This document shows positions 9,773 through 22,194 of a stretch of 41,472 bases of DNA, piece after piece. Under the pieces are notes generated by a model. The model saw nothing but the letters and a program-made list of their open reading frames with translations, was not told where the DNA came from and did no database searches. The translations under genes were made by a program, and so were the position numbers. Every line of letters begins with the position of its first letter. Position 1 is the stretch's first letter. The DNA is taken from positions 1-41,472 of the forward strand of contig NZ_JARKVC010000004.1 of NCBI RefSeq assembly GCF_029851875.1, read 5' to 3'. This stretch comes from Actinomyces sp. (lineage in GTDB: Bacteria; Actinomycetota; Actinomycetes; Actinomycetales; Actinomycetaceae).

Positions 9773-9841
9773 GCGTGCCTGGGACCTGGCAGGAAGCCTC
9801 CACAGCCGCCGAGGCCCTGCGGAGGACGGCAGGCCCGGCGC

Positions 9842-10714
9842 CTAGCGCGAGGAGGCCAGAGCGAGCAGGATGATGCCGCCCACCGCCAGGGTGATGCCAA
9901 GAGCGGTGGTGAGGGCCTCGCGACGGGTCCGGGTCTCTCCGAGCAGGAGGATGCCGCCCACCGAGGAGATGACGAAGGCGAGCTGGGAGAGCGCGAGCGA
10001 GGTCGCCACGCCGACCGTCGAGGTGGACAGGAGCAGGATGACGTTACCGACGGCCCACAGGCCACCGCCAACGGCGCTGGGGGTGAAGGCCGGGCCGATC
10101 AGCGGCTCCTCGCGCGGCAGGATGACGATGAACGTCGCAGCCCCCAGCAGCAGCCCGACTCCCATCGGGCCGACGGCGTCGGAGGAGGAGACGTCCACCA
10201 GGCGCAGCATGAAGGGGTAGATGCCGTAGAGCACGGAGCAGGTGATCGAGCAGACCAGCCCCTCACGGCGCTCGGCCGGGCTGGGCCCGGACCCAGAGCC
10301 CTTCTCCTGCCACGAGCACGAGGCGGCGCCGGCGATGATGGCCACGAGGGCGGTCAGCCCCAGCGGCATGGCGCCAGGGGCGCGCCACTCTCCCAGCAGG
10401 ATGATGCCGGCGAGGGCGTTGATGATGATCTGCCCTGAGGCGAGGAGCGGCATCGTCCGGCTCACGCCCCAGGCCTGGAAGGCCCGCAGGGTGAAGACGA
10501 GCGCCGCCGACCACAGGACACCGGACAGCATGCCCCAGAACGTGGCGTGCAGGCTCCACACGCCACCGGTCAGCGGTGCGGCGAGGACGCTGACGGCACC
10601 GGCACCGGCCAGGACGGCGACGTTCTGACGACGTGGGCGGGCGGGCCAGGCGCCCAGGATGAGCTGTTGGGAACCGAAGAGGAAGCAGGGCAGGAGGGCG
10701 AGGAGGAAGGCCAC
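9842..10714 (-). CDS. GRP-family sugar transporter (GlcU/RhaT-like)
   Basis: A 290-residue inner-membrane protein with about ten hydrophobic helices arranged as two similar halves, as in the glucose/ribose porter branch of the drug/metabolite transporter superfamily. LLPCFLFGSQQL at the N-terminus, the segment SRTMPLLASGQIIINALAGIILLGEW (about 96-121) and the later VATSLALSQLAFVISSVGGILLLGE show the internal repeat. Family members take up glucose or other monosaccharides with H+; substrate here is unknown. The GTG start is preceded by TAACGT at six bases, a possible leaderless arrangement. It is divergent from rnhA. Confidence 0.82.
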   Translation of the reverse strand: MAFLLALLPCFLFGSQQLILGAWPARPRRQNVAVLAGAGAVSVLAAPLTGGVWSLHATFWGMLSGVLWSAALVFTLRAFQAWGVSRTMPLLASGQIIINALAGIILLGEWRAPGAMPLGLTALVAIIAGAASCSWQEKGSGSGPSPAERREGLVCSITCSVLYGIYPFMLRLVDVSSSDAVGPMGVGLLLGAATFIVILPREEPLIGPAFTPSAVGGGLWAVGNVILLLSTSTVGVATSLALSQLAFVISSVGGILLLGETRTRREALTTALGITLAVGGIILLALASSR

Positions 10715-10828
10715 GGGGTGACGTTATCCTCCCGGTGGCCTGCGAAGAAATCTCCTTCGTCCCCGTGCCACCCTCTGCCCGCCCCGGCGGCTGAAGCGCT
10801 GGGTCCCGCAGGACGGCGAGGGCGCCGT

Positions 10829-10834
10829 TAGGGT
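10829..10834 (+). promoter_or_regulatory. -10 box for leaderless rnhA
   Basis: TAGGGT ends seven bases before the ATG of rnhA, and no ribosome site is present. Confidence 0.4.
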
Positions 10835-10841
10835 GGTGCCC

Positions 10842-11393
10842 ATGACGATCATCGCGGCGGCGGACGGATCCGCCCTGGGCAACCCCGGTCCCGCTGGCTG
10901 GGCCTGGTACGTGGACGAGTCCTGCTGGGCCGCCGGTGGCTGGCCCGAGTCCACCAACAACAGGGGCGAGCTCACCGCCGTCCTGGAGCTCCTGCGTGCC
11001 ACCGCCGCAGCGGGCCTGGCCGGGGAGGAGCTGCTCATCCAGGCTGACTCCCAGTACGTCATCAACTCCCTGACGAGGTGGCGCCACGGCTGGAAGAAGC
11101 GCGGTTGGCGCAAGGCCGATGGCAAGCCGGTGCTCAACGAGGACCTCATGAAGGCGCTTGACGCTGAGATGGCTGGACGGCAGGTGCGCTTTGAGTGGGT
11201 CAAGGGCCACGCCGGGCACCCGGCCAACGAGCGTGCCGACGACCTCGCCCGTGCAGCCGCGACGGCCTACCAGCAGGGATCCTCCGTCCCCTCGGGTCCA
11301 GGTTGGCCCGGCGCGGCCGGCGCTCGCAGCGCCAGCGCTCAGGCCTCCGGCGCGCAGCCGGCCGCTGCGCAGGCCTACGACGCGCTCTTCTAG
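10842..11393 (+). CDS. rnhA: Ribonuclease HI
   Basis: RNase HI cuts the RNA strand of RNA-DNA hybrids, removing R-loops and primer remnants. The catalytic set is complete: Asp8 (AADGSALGNPGPAGW), Glu43 (NNRGELTAV), Asp69 (QADSQYVINS), His123 (VKGHAGHP) and Asp133 (NERADDLA). The HGWKKRGWRK segment is the substrate-binding basic protrusion. After residue 145 comes a roughly 38-residue Ala/Ser/Gly/Pro-rich tail ending in AYDALF, longer than in E. coli RNase HI (155 residues). I chose the ATG over a GTG nine bases earlier because TAGGGT is placed for a leaderless start. Confidence 0.95.
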   Translation: MTIIAAADGSALGNPGPAGWAWYVDESCWAAGGWPESTNNRGELTAVLELLRATAAAGLAGEELLIQADSQYVINSLTRWRHGWKKRGWRKADGKPVLNEDLMKALDAEMAGRQVRFEWVKGHAGHPANERADDLARAAATAYQQGSSVPSGPGWPGAAGARSASAQASGAQPAAAQAYDALF

Positions 11394-11443
11394 CCTGCTG
11401 GCCGCTTACGCTGAGGACGGCGTGAGCGTGATCTGGCAGACGC

Positions 11444-11476
11444 AACGGCCCCCGACGGCACTCGTCGGGGGCCGTT
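11444..11476. terminator. Bidirectional hairpin between rnhA and ackA
   Basis: A perfect 14-bp stem (11444-11457 with 11463-11476) closes on a GCACT loop, between convergent genes; TT follows on the plus strand. Confidence 0.85.
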
Positions 11477-11493
11477 CCTGCGGTGGGCGCCGG

Positions 11494-12678
11494 TCAGATG
11501 AGGGTCAGCGCCTGACGGGCGATGGCCAGCTCCTCGTTGGTCGGGTAGACCGTGACGACGACGGCGGAGTCCTCGGTGGAGATGGTCGTGGGCTCCGAGA
11601 TGCGCATCGGGTCCTTGTCCGGGTCGATCTTGATACCCAGGTAGGCCAGGCGCTCGCACAGGCCCTCACGCACGCCCTTGTCGTTCTCTCCGATGCCGGC
11701 GGTGAAGGTCAGGGCGTCCAGGCCGCCCATGACCGCGGTGTAGGCGCCGACGTACTTGGTCAGGCGGTGGAGGTAGATGTCCATGGACTCACGCGCCTGA
11801 GCGTCACCGGCGTTGATGAGCCTCCAGACCTCGCGCATGTCCGACTCCCCGGTCAGGCCCTTCATGCCGGACTCGCGGTTGAACAGGCGGTCGATCTCGT
11901 CGATGCTCATGCCCGCCACACGGGCCAGGTGGAAGACGGCGGCCGGGTCGATGTCGCCGGTGCGCCCGCCCATGATGAGCCCCTCCAGCGGGGTCAGCCC
12001 CATGGAGGTCTCCACGGCCCTGCCGCCCACGACGGCAGAGACGGAGGCGCCGTTGCCCAGGTGCAGGACGATCTGCTTGAGGTCGTCGCGGCCCAGGCGC
12101 TCAGAGATCGCCTGGGAGACGAACTGGTGGCTGGTGCCGTGGGCGCCGTAGCGGCGGATGGAGTACCTGTCCGCGATCTCGCGGTTGAGGCCGTAACGGG
12201 CAGCCTCCTCCGGCAGGTCCTGGAAGAAGGCGGTGTCGAAGACGGCCACGTGCGGGACGTCGGACAGGAGCCTGCGGGCGACCTCGATGCCCTTGAGGTG
12301 GGCGGGGTTGTGCAGCGGGCCGAGCGGCACGAGCTCCTCGATCCTGGCCACGACCTCGTCGTCGATGAGGGCGGGGCCGGAGAAGTAGCGGCCACCCTGG
12401 ACCACGCGGTGGCCCACAGCCACGATGTGGGTGTCGGCCAGGGAGGGACCGTGCTCCTCGAACAGGCGCAGGACCTCGGCCAGGCCGTAGCCGTGGTCGG
12501 GGACAGGCTCGTCGAGCTCGATCTTCTGGCCGGCGTGCTTGTGCGTGATGGCACCGACCGAGTCGCCGATGCGCTCGACGATGCCGGAGGCCAGCGAGTC
12601 ACCGGAGTCGGGGTCCACCAGCTGGTACTTGATGGAGGAGGAGCCGGAGTTGATGACGAGGACGGTACGTGTGGTCAT
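11494..12678 (-). CDS. ackA: Acetate kinase
   Basis: AckA interconverts acetyl phosphate plus ADP with acetate plus ATP, giving the ATP of mixed-acid fermentation. The 394 residues are full length, with VLVINSGSSSIKYQL at the N-terminus, VGHRVVQGG near 88, VFDTAFFQ and GAHGTSHQFV (active-site His) in the middle, HLGNGASVSAV for phosphate binding, and FTAGIGEND near 323. It lies 101 bases downstream of pta in the same direction, so the two probably form an operon. The intervening gap shows no strong terminator. AGAAAGGCACCCC precedes the ATG. Confidence 0.97.
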   Translation of the reverse strand: MTTRTVLVINSGSSSIKYQLVDPDSGDSLASGIVERIGDSVGAITHKHAGQKIELDEPVPDHGYGLAEVLRLFEEHGPSLADTHIVAVGHRVVQGGRYFSGPALIDDEVVARIEELVPLGPLHNPAHLKGIEVARRLLSDVPHVAVFDTAFFQDLPEEAARYGLNREIADRYSIRRYGAHGTSHQFVSQAISERLGRDDLKQIVLHLGNGASVSAVVGGRAVETSMGLTPLEGLIMGGRTGDIDPAAVFHLARVAGMSIDEIDRLFNRESGMKGLTGESDMREVWRLINAGDAQARESMDIYLHRLTKYVGAYTAVMGGLDALTFTAGIGENDKGVREGLCERLAYLGIKIDPDKDPMRISEPTTISTEDSAVVVTVYPTNEELAIARQALTLI

Positions 12679-12779
12679 GGGGTGCCTTTCTGTGGGCGCT
12701 CGTGACGGGGAGAGGGGTGGGCGGGCAGCACGGCGGCGCTGGCAGGGGCCGGTCAGCCCGTGGCCAGCGCCCTGGTGCC

Positions 12780-14834
12780 TCAGCCCTGTGCCTGGACGGC
12801 GGTGATGGCGACGGTGTTGATGATGTCCTCGACCAGCGCGCCGCGCGAGAGGTCGTTGACCGGCTTGTTCAGGCCCTGCAGCACCGGGCCGATGGCCACG
12901 GCGCCGGAGGAGCGCTGGACGGCCTTGTAGCCGATGTTGCCGGCCGACAGGTCCGGGAAGATGAAGACGGTGGCCTTGCCGGCCACGGCCGACCCCGGCG
13001 CCTTCTTGGCGGCGACGGTCGGGTCGATGGCGGCGTCGTACTGGATCGGGCCCTCCACGGCGAGCCCGGGAGCCTTGGCGCGCACGATCTCGGTGGCCTC
13101 GCGGACCTTGTCCACGTCCGCCCCCTTGCCGGAGGTCCCGGTGGAGAAGGAGAGCATGGCCACGCGCGGCTCGACGCCGAACTGGCGAGCGGTCTCGGCC
13201 GAGGAGATGGCGATGTCGGCCAGCTCGGCGGCGGTGGGCTCAGGGTTGACGGCGCAGTCACCGTAGACCAGGACCCGGTCCTCCAGGAGCATGAGGAAGA
13301 CCGAGGAGACGATCGAGGTGCCCGGCTTGGTCTTGATGATCTGGAAGGAGGGGACGATCGTGTGGGCGGTGGTGTGAGCCGCGCCCGAGACCATGCCGTC
13401 GGCGTCACCCATGTGGACCATCATCGTGCCGAAGTAGGACACGTCCTGGACCTTCTCGCGCGCCTGCTCCAGGGTCACGCCCTTCCTGGCGCGCAGGCGG
13501 GCGAGCTCGGCGGCGTACTTCTCCAGCAGCTCGGGGTCGGAGGTGGAGACCACGCGGGCGGCGGTGATGTCCAGTCCCAGCTCGGTGGCCCGGGTGCGCA
13601 CCGTCTCCTCCTCGCCCAGCAGGACGACGTCGGAGATGCCGCGGCGCAGGATGGCGTCGGCGGCGTGCAGGATGCGGTCGTCGTCAGGCTCGGGCAGGAC
13701 GATCGTGCGGCGGTCGGCGCGGGCGCGTTCAACGAGCTCGGCCTGGAACATGATCGGCGTGACCACGGCAGAGGGCTCGACCTCCAGGGCGGTCAGCAGC
13801 GTCTCCAGGTCCGCCTCCTGCTCGAAGGTGGTGACGGCGACGTCGATCTTGCGGTCCGAGGCGTGGGCCAGGCTCCCGGTGACGGCGCCGGCGACCTTGG
13901 CGGCCTCGAAGGTGTCCAGGGCGGTGGTGAGCACCGGGATCGGCTGGTCCAGGCCCTTGAGCAGCTGCAGGACGTAGGGGGCCGGCTCGAAGCCGCCGTT
14001 GAGGACCAGGGCCGCCAGGTTCGGGAAGCCGGAGGCGGCGTTGGCGGCGGCCAGGGAGATCAGGACGGCCGAGCGGTCGGCCGGGGTGATGACGACCTGG
14101 CCCTCGACCAGACGCTCCAGCAGGTGCGAGACGTCCATAGCGCCCACGAGCAGGGACTCGGCCTCGCGGTCCAGCAGGGCGTCGTCGCCGGCGATGAGGG
14201 TGGCGTCCAGGGCGGTGGCGATCTCACGCAGCGTGGGAGCGGTGAGGAAGGGGACGGCCGGCAGGGTCGTCGTCGTGACGCCAGGAATCTCGGCAATGGC
14301 GCGAGCCACGTCCTGGCGGGTCTCGGGCTGGCAGCGGTTGGCCAGCACGGCCACTGTGCGGGCGTGGTTCTCGGCGATCTCGGTGATGGAGACCTCCGCG
14401 GAGGAGCGCACGTCGGCGGCGTCATGGTCCCCGGAGACCACCAGCAGCACCGGGGCGCCGATGTTGGCGGCCACGCGGGCGTTGAGCGAGAGCTCGGGGG
14501 TGCCTGCCACGTCGTCGAAGTCAGAGCCGTCGATGATGACGACGTCGTGCTCGCGCGCCAGGGCCCGGTAGGAGTCGACGATGCGGGTGAGGGACTCCTC
14601 GGGGTCGGCTCGCAGCTCGTCCCAGGTCGCGCCCACGCAGGCGGCGGGGTCGGCGGAGGAGCTGGACCGGCTCAGCAGGAGGTCGAGGACCGGGTCCTGC
14701 TCGCGGGTGGCCACGAAGGGGCGGAACACGCCCACCTTCGCGACGACCTTGGTCAGCGAGGTGATCAGGCCCAGGGCCACGGTCGTCTTGCCGGTTCCGG
14801 CACTGGGTGAGGCGATGTAGATGCTGCGCGCCAC
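12780..14834 (-). CDS. pta: Phosphate acetyltransferase, long form with N-terminal P-loop domain
   Basis: Pta converts acetyl-CoA and phosphate to acetyl phosphate, feeding AckA. The 684-residue long form has a BioD-like P-loop domain (SPSAGTGKTTV, residues 9-19, Lys16), a central DRTGG-type regulatory domain (about 215-330), and the catalytic PTA_PTB domain from about 360 to the end, with VLPEPDDDRIL, GMMVHMGDADGMVSGA-like segments and FPDLSAGNIGYKAVQR. The GTG start was chosen because AGAAGGA lies about ten bases upstream and the P-loop then falls at the expected position. It is the first gene of the pta-ackA unit. Confidence 0.96.
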   Translation of the reverse strand: MARSIYIASPSAGTGKTTVALGLITSLTKVVAKVGVFRPFVATREQDPVLDLLLSRSSSSADPAACVGATWDELRADPEESLTRIVDSYRALAREHDVVIIDGSDFDDVAGTPELSLNARVAANIGAPVLLVVSGDHDAADVRSSAEVSITEIAENHARTVAVLANRCQPETRQDVARAIAEIPGVTTTTLPAVPFLTAPTLREIATALDATLIAGDDALLDREAESLLVGAMDVSHLLERLVEGQVVITPADRSAVLISLAAANAASGFPNLAALVLNGGFEPAPYVLQLLKGLDQPIPVLTTALDTFEAAKVAGAVTGSLAHASDRKIDVAVTTFEQEADLETLLTALEVEPSAVVTPIMFQAELVERARADRRTIVLPEPDDDRILHAADAILRRGISDVVLLGEEETVRTRATELGLDITAARVVSTSDPELLEKYAAELARLRARKGVTLEQAREKVQDVSYFGTMMVHMGDADGMVSGAAHTTAHTIVPSFQIIKTKPGTSIVSSVFLMLLEDRVLVYGDCAVNPEPTAAELADIAISSAETARQFGVEPRVAMLSFSTGTSGKGADVDKVREATEIVRAKAPGLAVEGPIQYDAAIDPTVAAKKAPGSAVAGKATVFIFPDLSAGNIGYKAVQRSSGAVAIGPVLQGLNKPVNDLSRGALVEDIINTVAITAVQAQG

Positions 14835-15061
14835 GTTGATGCGTTCCTTCTGTGGGTCTCGGGGTCGAGCCGAGCAGGTCGGCTCGGCATGGCCGATCCC
14901 GCCCACCATTGATTGTGCCCCCAAGCACGGGCGGGAGGTAACCGCACGGTGGTCAAAGGACGAAGGTCACCGTGTGGCGGACGGCACAGCGAGGGGTGGG
15001 TCGCTTGCTGGGCGGCAGCCAGCCCGGCAGCCTGGGGGCTGGAGGAGCGGCGAGGCCGGGC
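14835..15061. other. Intergenic region upstream of pta
   Basis: This holds the pta leader and promoter. On the minus strand CGAGCCGA and TCGGCTCG (14866-14873 with 14879-14886) form an 8-bp hairpin 30 bases before the GTG. TTACCT, 18 bases and CACAAT is a possible weak promoter. CCAGCCC/GGGCTGG (15019-15025 with 15036-15042) could terminate the incoming lacI transcript. I see no gene. Confidence 0.35.
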
Positions 15062-16087
15062 TCAGGCCGACTCGCGCCTGACCAGGCTCATCCCCAGCAC
15101 GATGTCCCGGGCCGGTGCGCCGTCGGCCATCTCCAGGGCCAGGGTGGCGGCCTGGCGCCCCTGCTCGACCAGGGGCTGGTGCACGGTGGTGAGGGTGGGG
15201 ACGGTCTCGGCCGCGATCCGGTGGTCGTCGAAGCCGATGACGCTCACGTCCTCGGGAGGCTGCCGGCCGTGGCGCTGGAGGGCGGCCAGGGCCCCTGCCG
15301 CGATGCGGTCGGAGGCGGCGAGCACGCCGTCGATCTGCGGGTCGTCCTGCAGGAGAGCGTCCATACGGTTCAGGCCTGAGACCACGTCCCAGGCCCCGTG
15401 GCTCACGCGCACCGGCGGGCAGAGGGGGTCGAGGACCTCTCGGTAGCCTGTGACGCGGTCCACTGCCGCGGGGTTGTCCTCGGGGCCGGACAGGACGGCG
15501 ATCCGGCGTCGCCCGCAGGACAGGAGGTGGCGGGCCGCCATCCGGGCGCCGACGACGTCGTCAGCGTAGACGTGGGCCATGGCTGAGGCGCGCTCCCGGG
15601 CGCCGGGCTGGCCGCACAGGACGGTCGGCAGGGCAGCCTCCTCCAGGCTGGACAGCAGCTCCTGGCCGATGTACGGCGTCAGCGCGATGACGGCGTCGGC
15701 GTTGCCCTGGGCCAGGCGCCGCCGGGCGCGGGCCTGCTCGAACCTGGTGGCGGCCTGCAGCAGGAACGGGGCGGTGGTGGTCTCGGCCAGCCCCTCGTGG
15801 ATGCCGCGCACCACCATCGCGTAGGTAGGGTCGGCGAACATCTCGTCCAGGGGCTCGGTGAAGACGATGGCGATCGCTTCCGCCCTGCCCAGGGCCAGCG
15901 CCCTGGCCTGCGGGTTCATGACGTAGCCCACCTGCTCGGCCGCCGCGCGGACCCGCTCCTTGGTGCCCTCGGTGACCTTGGGGGAGCCGTTGAGAGCCCG
16001 TGAGACGGTGGCCTTGGACATCCCGATGAGGTCGGCGACGTCCTGGAGGGTCGCGGCTGAGCGTCGGTTGGTGGGGCGTCGTGTCAT
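15062..16087 (-). CDS. LacI-family repressor of the beta-galactosidase locus
   Basis: A 341-residue regulator. The N-terminal helix-turn-helix is clear (TLQDVADLIGMSKATVSRALNGSPKVTEGTKE split over residues 12-43), with the hinge helix NPQARALALG, and a periplasmic-binding-like sensor domain ending VIGFDDHRIAAETVPTLTTVHQPL. Recognition-helix residues Lys-Ala (in SKATVS) are compatible with the half-site TGTAAC. It is divergent from ebgA, with the operator at 16156-16169 between them and a second copy before the EamA operon. The ATG was chosen because it places the HTH near residue 12. Inducer is probably a galactoside or its product; this is inference. Confidence 0.9.
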   Translation of the reverse strand: MTRRPTNRRSAATLQDVADLIGMSKATVSRALNGSPKVTEGTKERVRAAAEQVGYVMNPQARALALGRAEAIAIVFTEPLDEMFADPTYAMVVRGIHEGLAETTTAPFLLQAATRFEQARARRRLAQGNADAVIALTPYIGQELLSSLEEAALPTVLCGQPGARERASAMAHVYADDVVGARMAARHLLSCGRRRIAVLSGPEDNPAAVDRVTGYREVLDPLCPPVRVSHGAWDVVSGLNRMDALLQDDPQIDGVLAASDRIAAGALAALQRHGRQPPEDVSVIGFDDHRIAAETVPTLTTVHQPLVEQGRQAATLALEMADGAPARDIVLGMSLVRRESA

Positions 16088-16146
16088 GACTGGGGTCTCC
16101 GGGCAGGGGCGTGTGGAATCAGCGAGTGCGGGCAGAGGGAAGGTGC

Positions 16147-16152
16147 TATGCT
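16147..16152 (+). promoter_or_regulatory. -10 box of the ebgA promoter
   Basis: TATGCT lies three bases upstream of the LacI-type operator. No good -35 is visible at 17-18 bases, so the promoter may be weak or activator-aided. Confidence 0.45.
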
Positions 16153-16155
16153 CGG

Positions 16156-19614
<3,459 letters not shown>

Positions 19615-19626
<12 letters not shown>

Positions 19627-19677
19627 ACAGTCGGTTCCCATGCCGCCTGCAAGGGAACCGACTGTTCAGGGCCTGAA
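19615..19677. terminator. 25-bp perfect hairpin ending the ebgAC unit
   Basis: Arms at 19615-19639 and 19653-19677 are exact reverse complements with a 13-base loop. The left arm contains the last codons and stop of ebgC. It lies between convergent genes, so it probably serves both. Confidence 0.85.
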
Positions 19678-19688
19678 GCGAGGCGCTC

Positions 19689-21323
19689 TCACGCCTCCTG
19701 GGAACGGCGCATCGCGATGTCGATCGCCAGCGCGGCGGACCAGCCGAACAGGACCGTGGCGCTGCCTGCGCGCTCACCGGTGTCCGGGGTGAAGTACTCG
19801 CACGGCCCCGCCGAGGCGACCATCTCCAGGACCTCGTCCTCGATCTGGCGTGCCAGGTCCACACGGCCGTGGCGGCGCAGCCCCTGGCACACCAGCCACG
19901 AGGTGTTGACCCAGACCGGGCCCCTCCACATGCGTGTGCGGGAGAAGGACGGGTCGCTGGCGGCCACGGTGGGGATCCGGTAGCGCGTGGCGAAACGGCC
20001 GCCCTCGCTGAGGTCACGGACCATCGCCCGGACCATCTCCTCAGGCAGCCGGGGGACGAGCAGCGGCATGAGCGAGACCACGGTGAGCGGGGCCAGGTCG
20101 CGCCCGTCCTCCGCCTGGGCGGGGAAGACCTCCCTGTCCGGGTCCCAGCGCCCCACGAGGAGGTCGGTCAGGCGCTGGGCGCGGGCCGTCGCCTGGCGGG
20201 CGCCCTCCTCCCGCCCGTCCTCGCGCTCCCACCGGGCCACGGTGAGCTCGGAGGCGATGAGGTAGGACAGGAGGTCGGGGGAGGCCACGAGGGCGTCGTC
20301 GTCGAAGACGGGAGAGTCATCGAGCCCGGAGGAGTAAGGGTGCAGGTAGCACGGCAGGTCCTGCCTGGAGGAGTGCTCGTACCACCAGCGCAGGTTGGAT
20401 CCCACCGCCTGACCCAGTTCCTGGCGCAGGCGGGTGCGCCCGTGGCGGGCCAGGGCGTCGACCGCCAGAGCCAGCAGCGGCGGCTTGGTCAGCGCCACCT
20501 CCTGGCCGTCGAGGCTGGGAGAGGCCAGCTCGCGCAGCCGAGCCAGGTCCGCCGGGGGAAGGTCCGCGGAGGAGGCCAGCACGCCGCCGTCGTGGACCAC
20601 GTCCGGCAGCTGGCCGTCGGGCCGCTGATAGCGCACGGCGAGCTGCAGCTGCTCGGCGGCCAGCTCTGGATCCCCCCAGGCCAGTCCCAGGGCGATGAAG
20701 TAGGAGTCCCACTGCCAGGCGCCGAGGTAACCGATCTTGGAGGGGACGACGGCGGTGGCCGGCCCGTCAGGAGTGTCCAGCACGACGGTGTTGACACCGA
20801 GCGTCCACCAGCACTGGCGCACCATCTGCCGCCAGCGCTCATGCGGGCGTGGGCAGCGCTCCATCCAGCGGCGGGTGCGTCGGGCCACCGCGTCGCGGGC
20901 CTCGTCAAGCTCGGGCTCAGGAACGAGGCGGGCGTGCAGAGCGGGGTCTGCCGGCCAGCCCTCGCCACGCTCTAGCACGACGGCGTCGCCCGGCCCGGTG
21001 ACCAGGCTCGCCTGCGCCGTGCTCACCGTGCAGCCCACCGGCAGGTGGGTCAGGACCACCCTGCCGGTGGGCGTCAGGGTGAGCCTGGCGCCGTCGGACA
21101 TGATGAGCTCGGCCTCGGTGACGGTGCTGACGGTGGCGCTCTCGCCGTCGTCAGCCAGGCGGATCCTGGCGGCCAGGGAGGCCTCCTCGGGGCGTTCGTA
21201 AGCCGACTCGTAGACGACGAGGCCGCTCTCGTCACGGTAGACGAGCAGGCGTGAGCCGATCGTGGTGAAGGGGACGCGGCACAGGTCGATCAGGGAGTCG
21301 AGGCAGGATGGGGCGTGCGGCAT
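19689..21323 (-). CDS. MGH1/GH63-like glycoside hydrolase
   Basis: A 544-residue protein with an N-terminal beta-sandwich-like region (to about 140) and an (alpha/alpha)6 barrel of the GH63/GH37/mannosylglycerate-hydrolase group. The barrel is shown by WQWDSYFIALG (Asp206, candidate acid), RYQRPDGQLPD, the segment RMWRGPVWVNTSWLVCQGL, and CEYFTPDTGE (Glu509, candidate base), as in inverting alpha-glycosidases of this clan. Members cleave alpha-glucosides, trehalose or glycerate glycosides; the substrate here is unknown. No signal peptide is visible. It starts three bases after the permease stop, so it is the last gene of the import operon and should act on the imported sugar. Confidence 0.78.
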   Translation of the reverse strand: MPHAPSCLDSLIDLCRVPFTTIGSRLLVYRDESGLVVYESAYERPEEASLAARIRLADDGESATVSTVTEAELIMSDGARLTLTPTGRVVLTHLPVGCTVSTAQASLVTGPGDAVVLERGEGWPADPALHARLVPEPELDEARDAVARRTRRWMERCPRPHERWRQMVRQCWWTLGVNTVVLDTPDGPATAVVPSKIGYLGAWQWDSYFIALGLAWGDPELAAEQLQLAVRYQRPDGQLPDVVHDGGVLASSADLPPADLARLRELASPSLDGQEVALTKPPLLALAVDALARHGRTRLRQELGQAVGSNLRWWYEHSSRQDLPCYLHPYSSGLDDSPVFDDDALVASPDLLSYLIASELTVARWEREDGREEGARQATARAQRLTDLLVGRWDPDREVFPAQAEDGRDLAPLTVVSLMPLLVPRLPEEMVRAMVRDLSEGGRFATRYRIPTVAASDPSFSRTRMWRGPVWVNTSWLVCQGLRRHGRVDLARQIEDEVLEMVASAGPCEYFTPDTGERAGSATVLFGWSAALAIDIAMRRSQEA

Positions 21324-21326
21324 CGC

Positions 21327-22190
21327 TCAGCGTCCTCCCAGCCCGGAGGTAGCCAGGGACTCGATGATCTGTCGCTGACCGATGAGGAAGGCGATGAGCA
21401 TCGGGATGGTGGACAGCGCGGTGGCGGCCATGACGATGCCGTAGTTCATGCCTCCGAACTGCCCGTTGAACTGGCTGAGCAGGAGCGGGACGGTGAACAG
21501 CTCGGTGGAGTTGAGCAGCACCAGGGGAAGCAGGAAGCTGTTCCACGCGTCCAGGGCCACGATGATGCCCAGGGCTCCCATACCCGGCCGGATCGCCGGG
21601 AGGATGACCTTCCAGTAGATCCGCCAGCGCGAGGCGCCGTCGATCATGGCGGCCTCCTCCAGCTCGCGTGGGACGGAGATGATGAACTGGCGCATGAGGA
21701 AGACCCCGAAGGGGTTGACCAGGACGGCCGGGACGATGAGGGCCAGGTGGGAGTCCACCCAGCCGATCCTGGCCATGAGGAAGTAGAAGGGCACGAGCGT
21801 GACCTGCTTGGGCACCATCTGCATCGCCAGGAAGATGCCGAAGATGAGCCTGGAGCCCTTGAAGGGCAGACGGCTGAACCCGTAGGCCGCCATGGAGGTG
21901 GTCAGCAGGGTCCCGGCGACCACGAGGACGGTGATGTAGAAGGAGTTGAGGTAGGCCCGGCCGAAGGGCAGGGCGTTCCAGGCCTGCGGCCAGTTGGTGA
22001 GGATCCACGGGTCGGGCAGGAGTGACAACGGGTCGGTCAGCAGCTGGCTGAGGGGCTTGAAGGAGGTGAGCACCATCCAGATGAACGGTGCGACCGTCGT
22101 CAGGCCGACGGCCAGGAGGAGCAGGTGCTTGAGGGGCGGTACCAGGCTGCGCAGAGCGCGACGTGGGACTGAGGGGGCGGTCGTGCTCAT
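21327..22190 (-). CDS. Sugar ABC transporter permease, MalG type
   Basis: A 287-residue inner-membrane protein with six predicted helices. The EAA loop that docks the ATPase reads ELEEAAMIDGASRWRIYWKV (about residues 177-196). The C-terminal helix block TALSTIPMLIAFLIGQRQII is typical of carbohydrate-uptake (CUT1) permeases. It is four bases downstream of the MalF-type permease gene. It pairs with that protein and the lipoprotein to import an oligosaccharide or glycoside. No ATPase gene lies in this operon, so a shared MsiK-type ATPase encoded elsewhere is expected. Confidence 0.92.
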   Translation of the reverse strand: MSTTAPSVPRRALRSLVPPLKHLLLLAVGLTTVAPFIWMVLTSFKPLSQLLTDPLSLLPDPWILTNWPQAWNALPFGRAYLNSFYITVLVVAGTLLTTSMAAYGFSRLPFKGSRLIFGIFLAMQMVPKQVTLVPFYFLMARIGWVDSHLALIVPAVLVNPFGVFLMRQFIISVPRELEEAAMIDGASRWRIYWKVILPAIRPGMGALGIIVALDAWNSFLLPLVLLNSTELFTVPLLLSQFNGQFGGMNYGIVMAATALSTIPMLIAFLIGQRQIIESLATSGLGGR

Positions 22191-22194
22191 GACA

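Noticed and set aside
12669-14810. 713-codon open frame on the plus strand, antisense to pta
   Set aside because: Composition is Gly/Val/Asp/Arg-rich with no recognisable motif; it is a by-product of GC-rich codon use opposite a clear pta gene.
14866-14886. Riboswitch in the pta leader
   Set aside because: Only one simple 8-bp hairpin is visible; no conserved aptamer core can be recognised.
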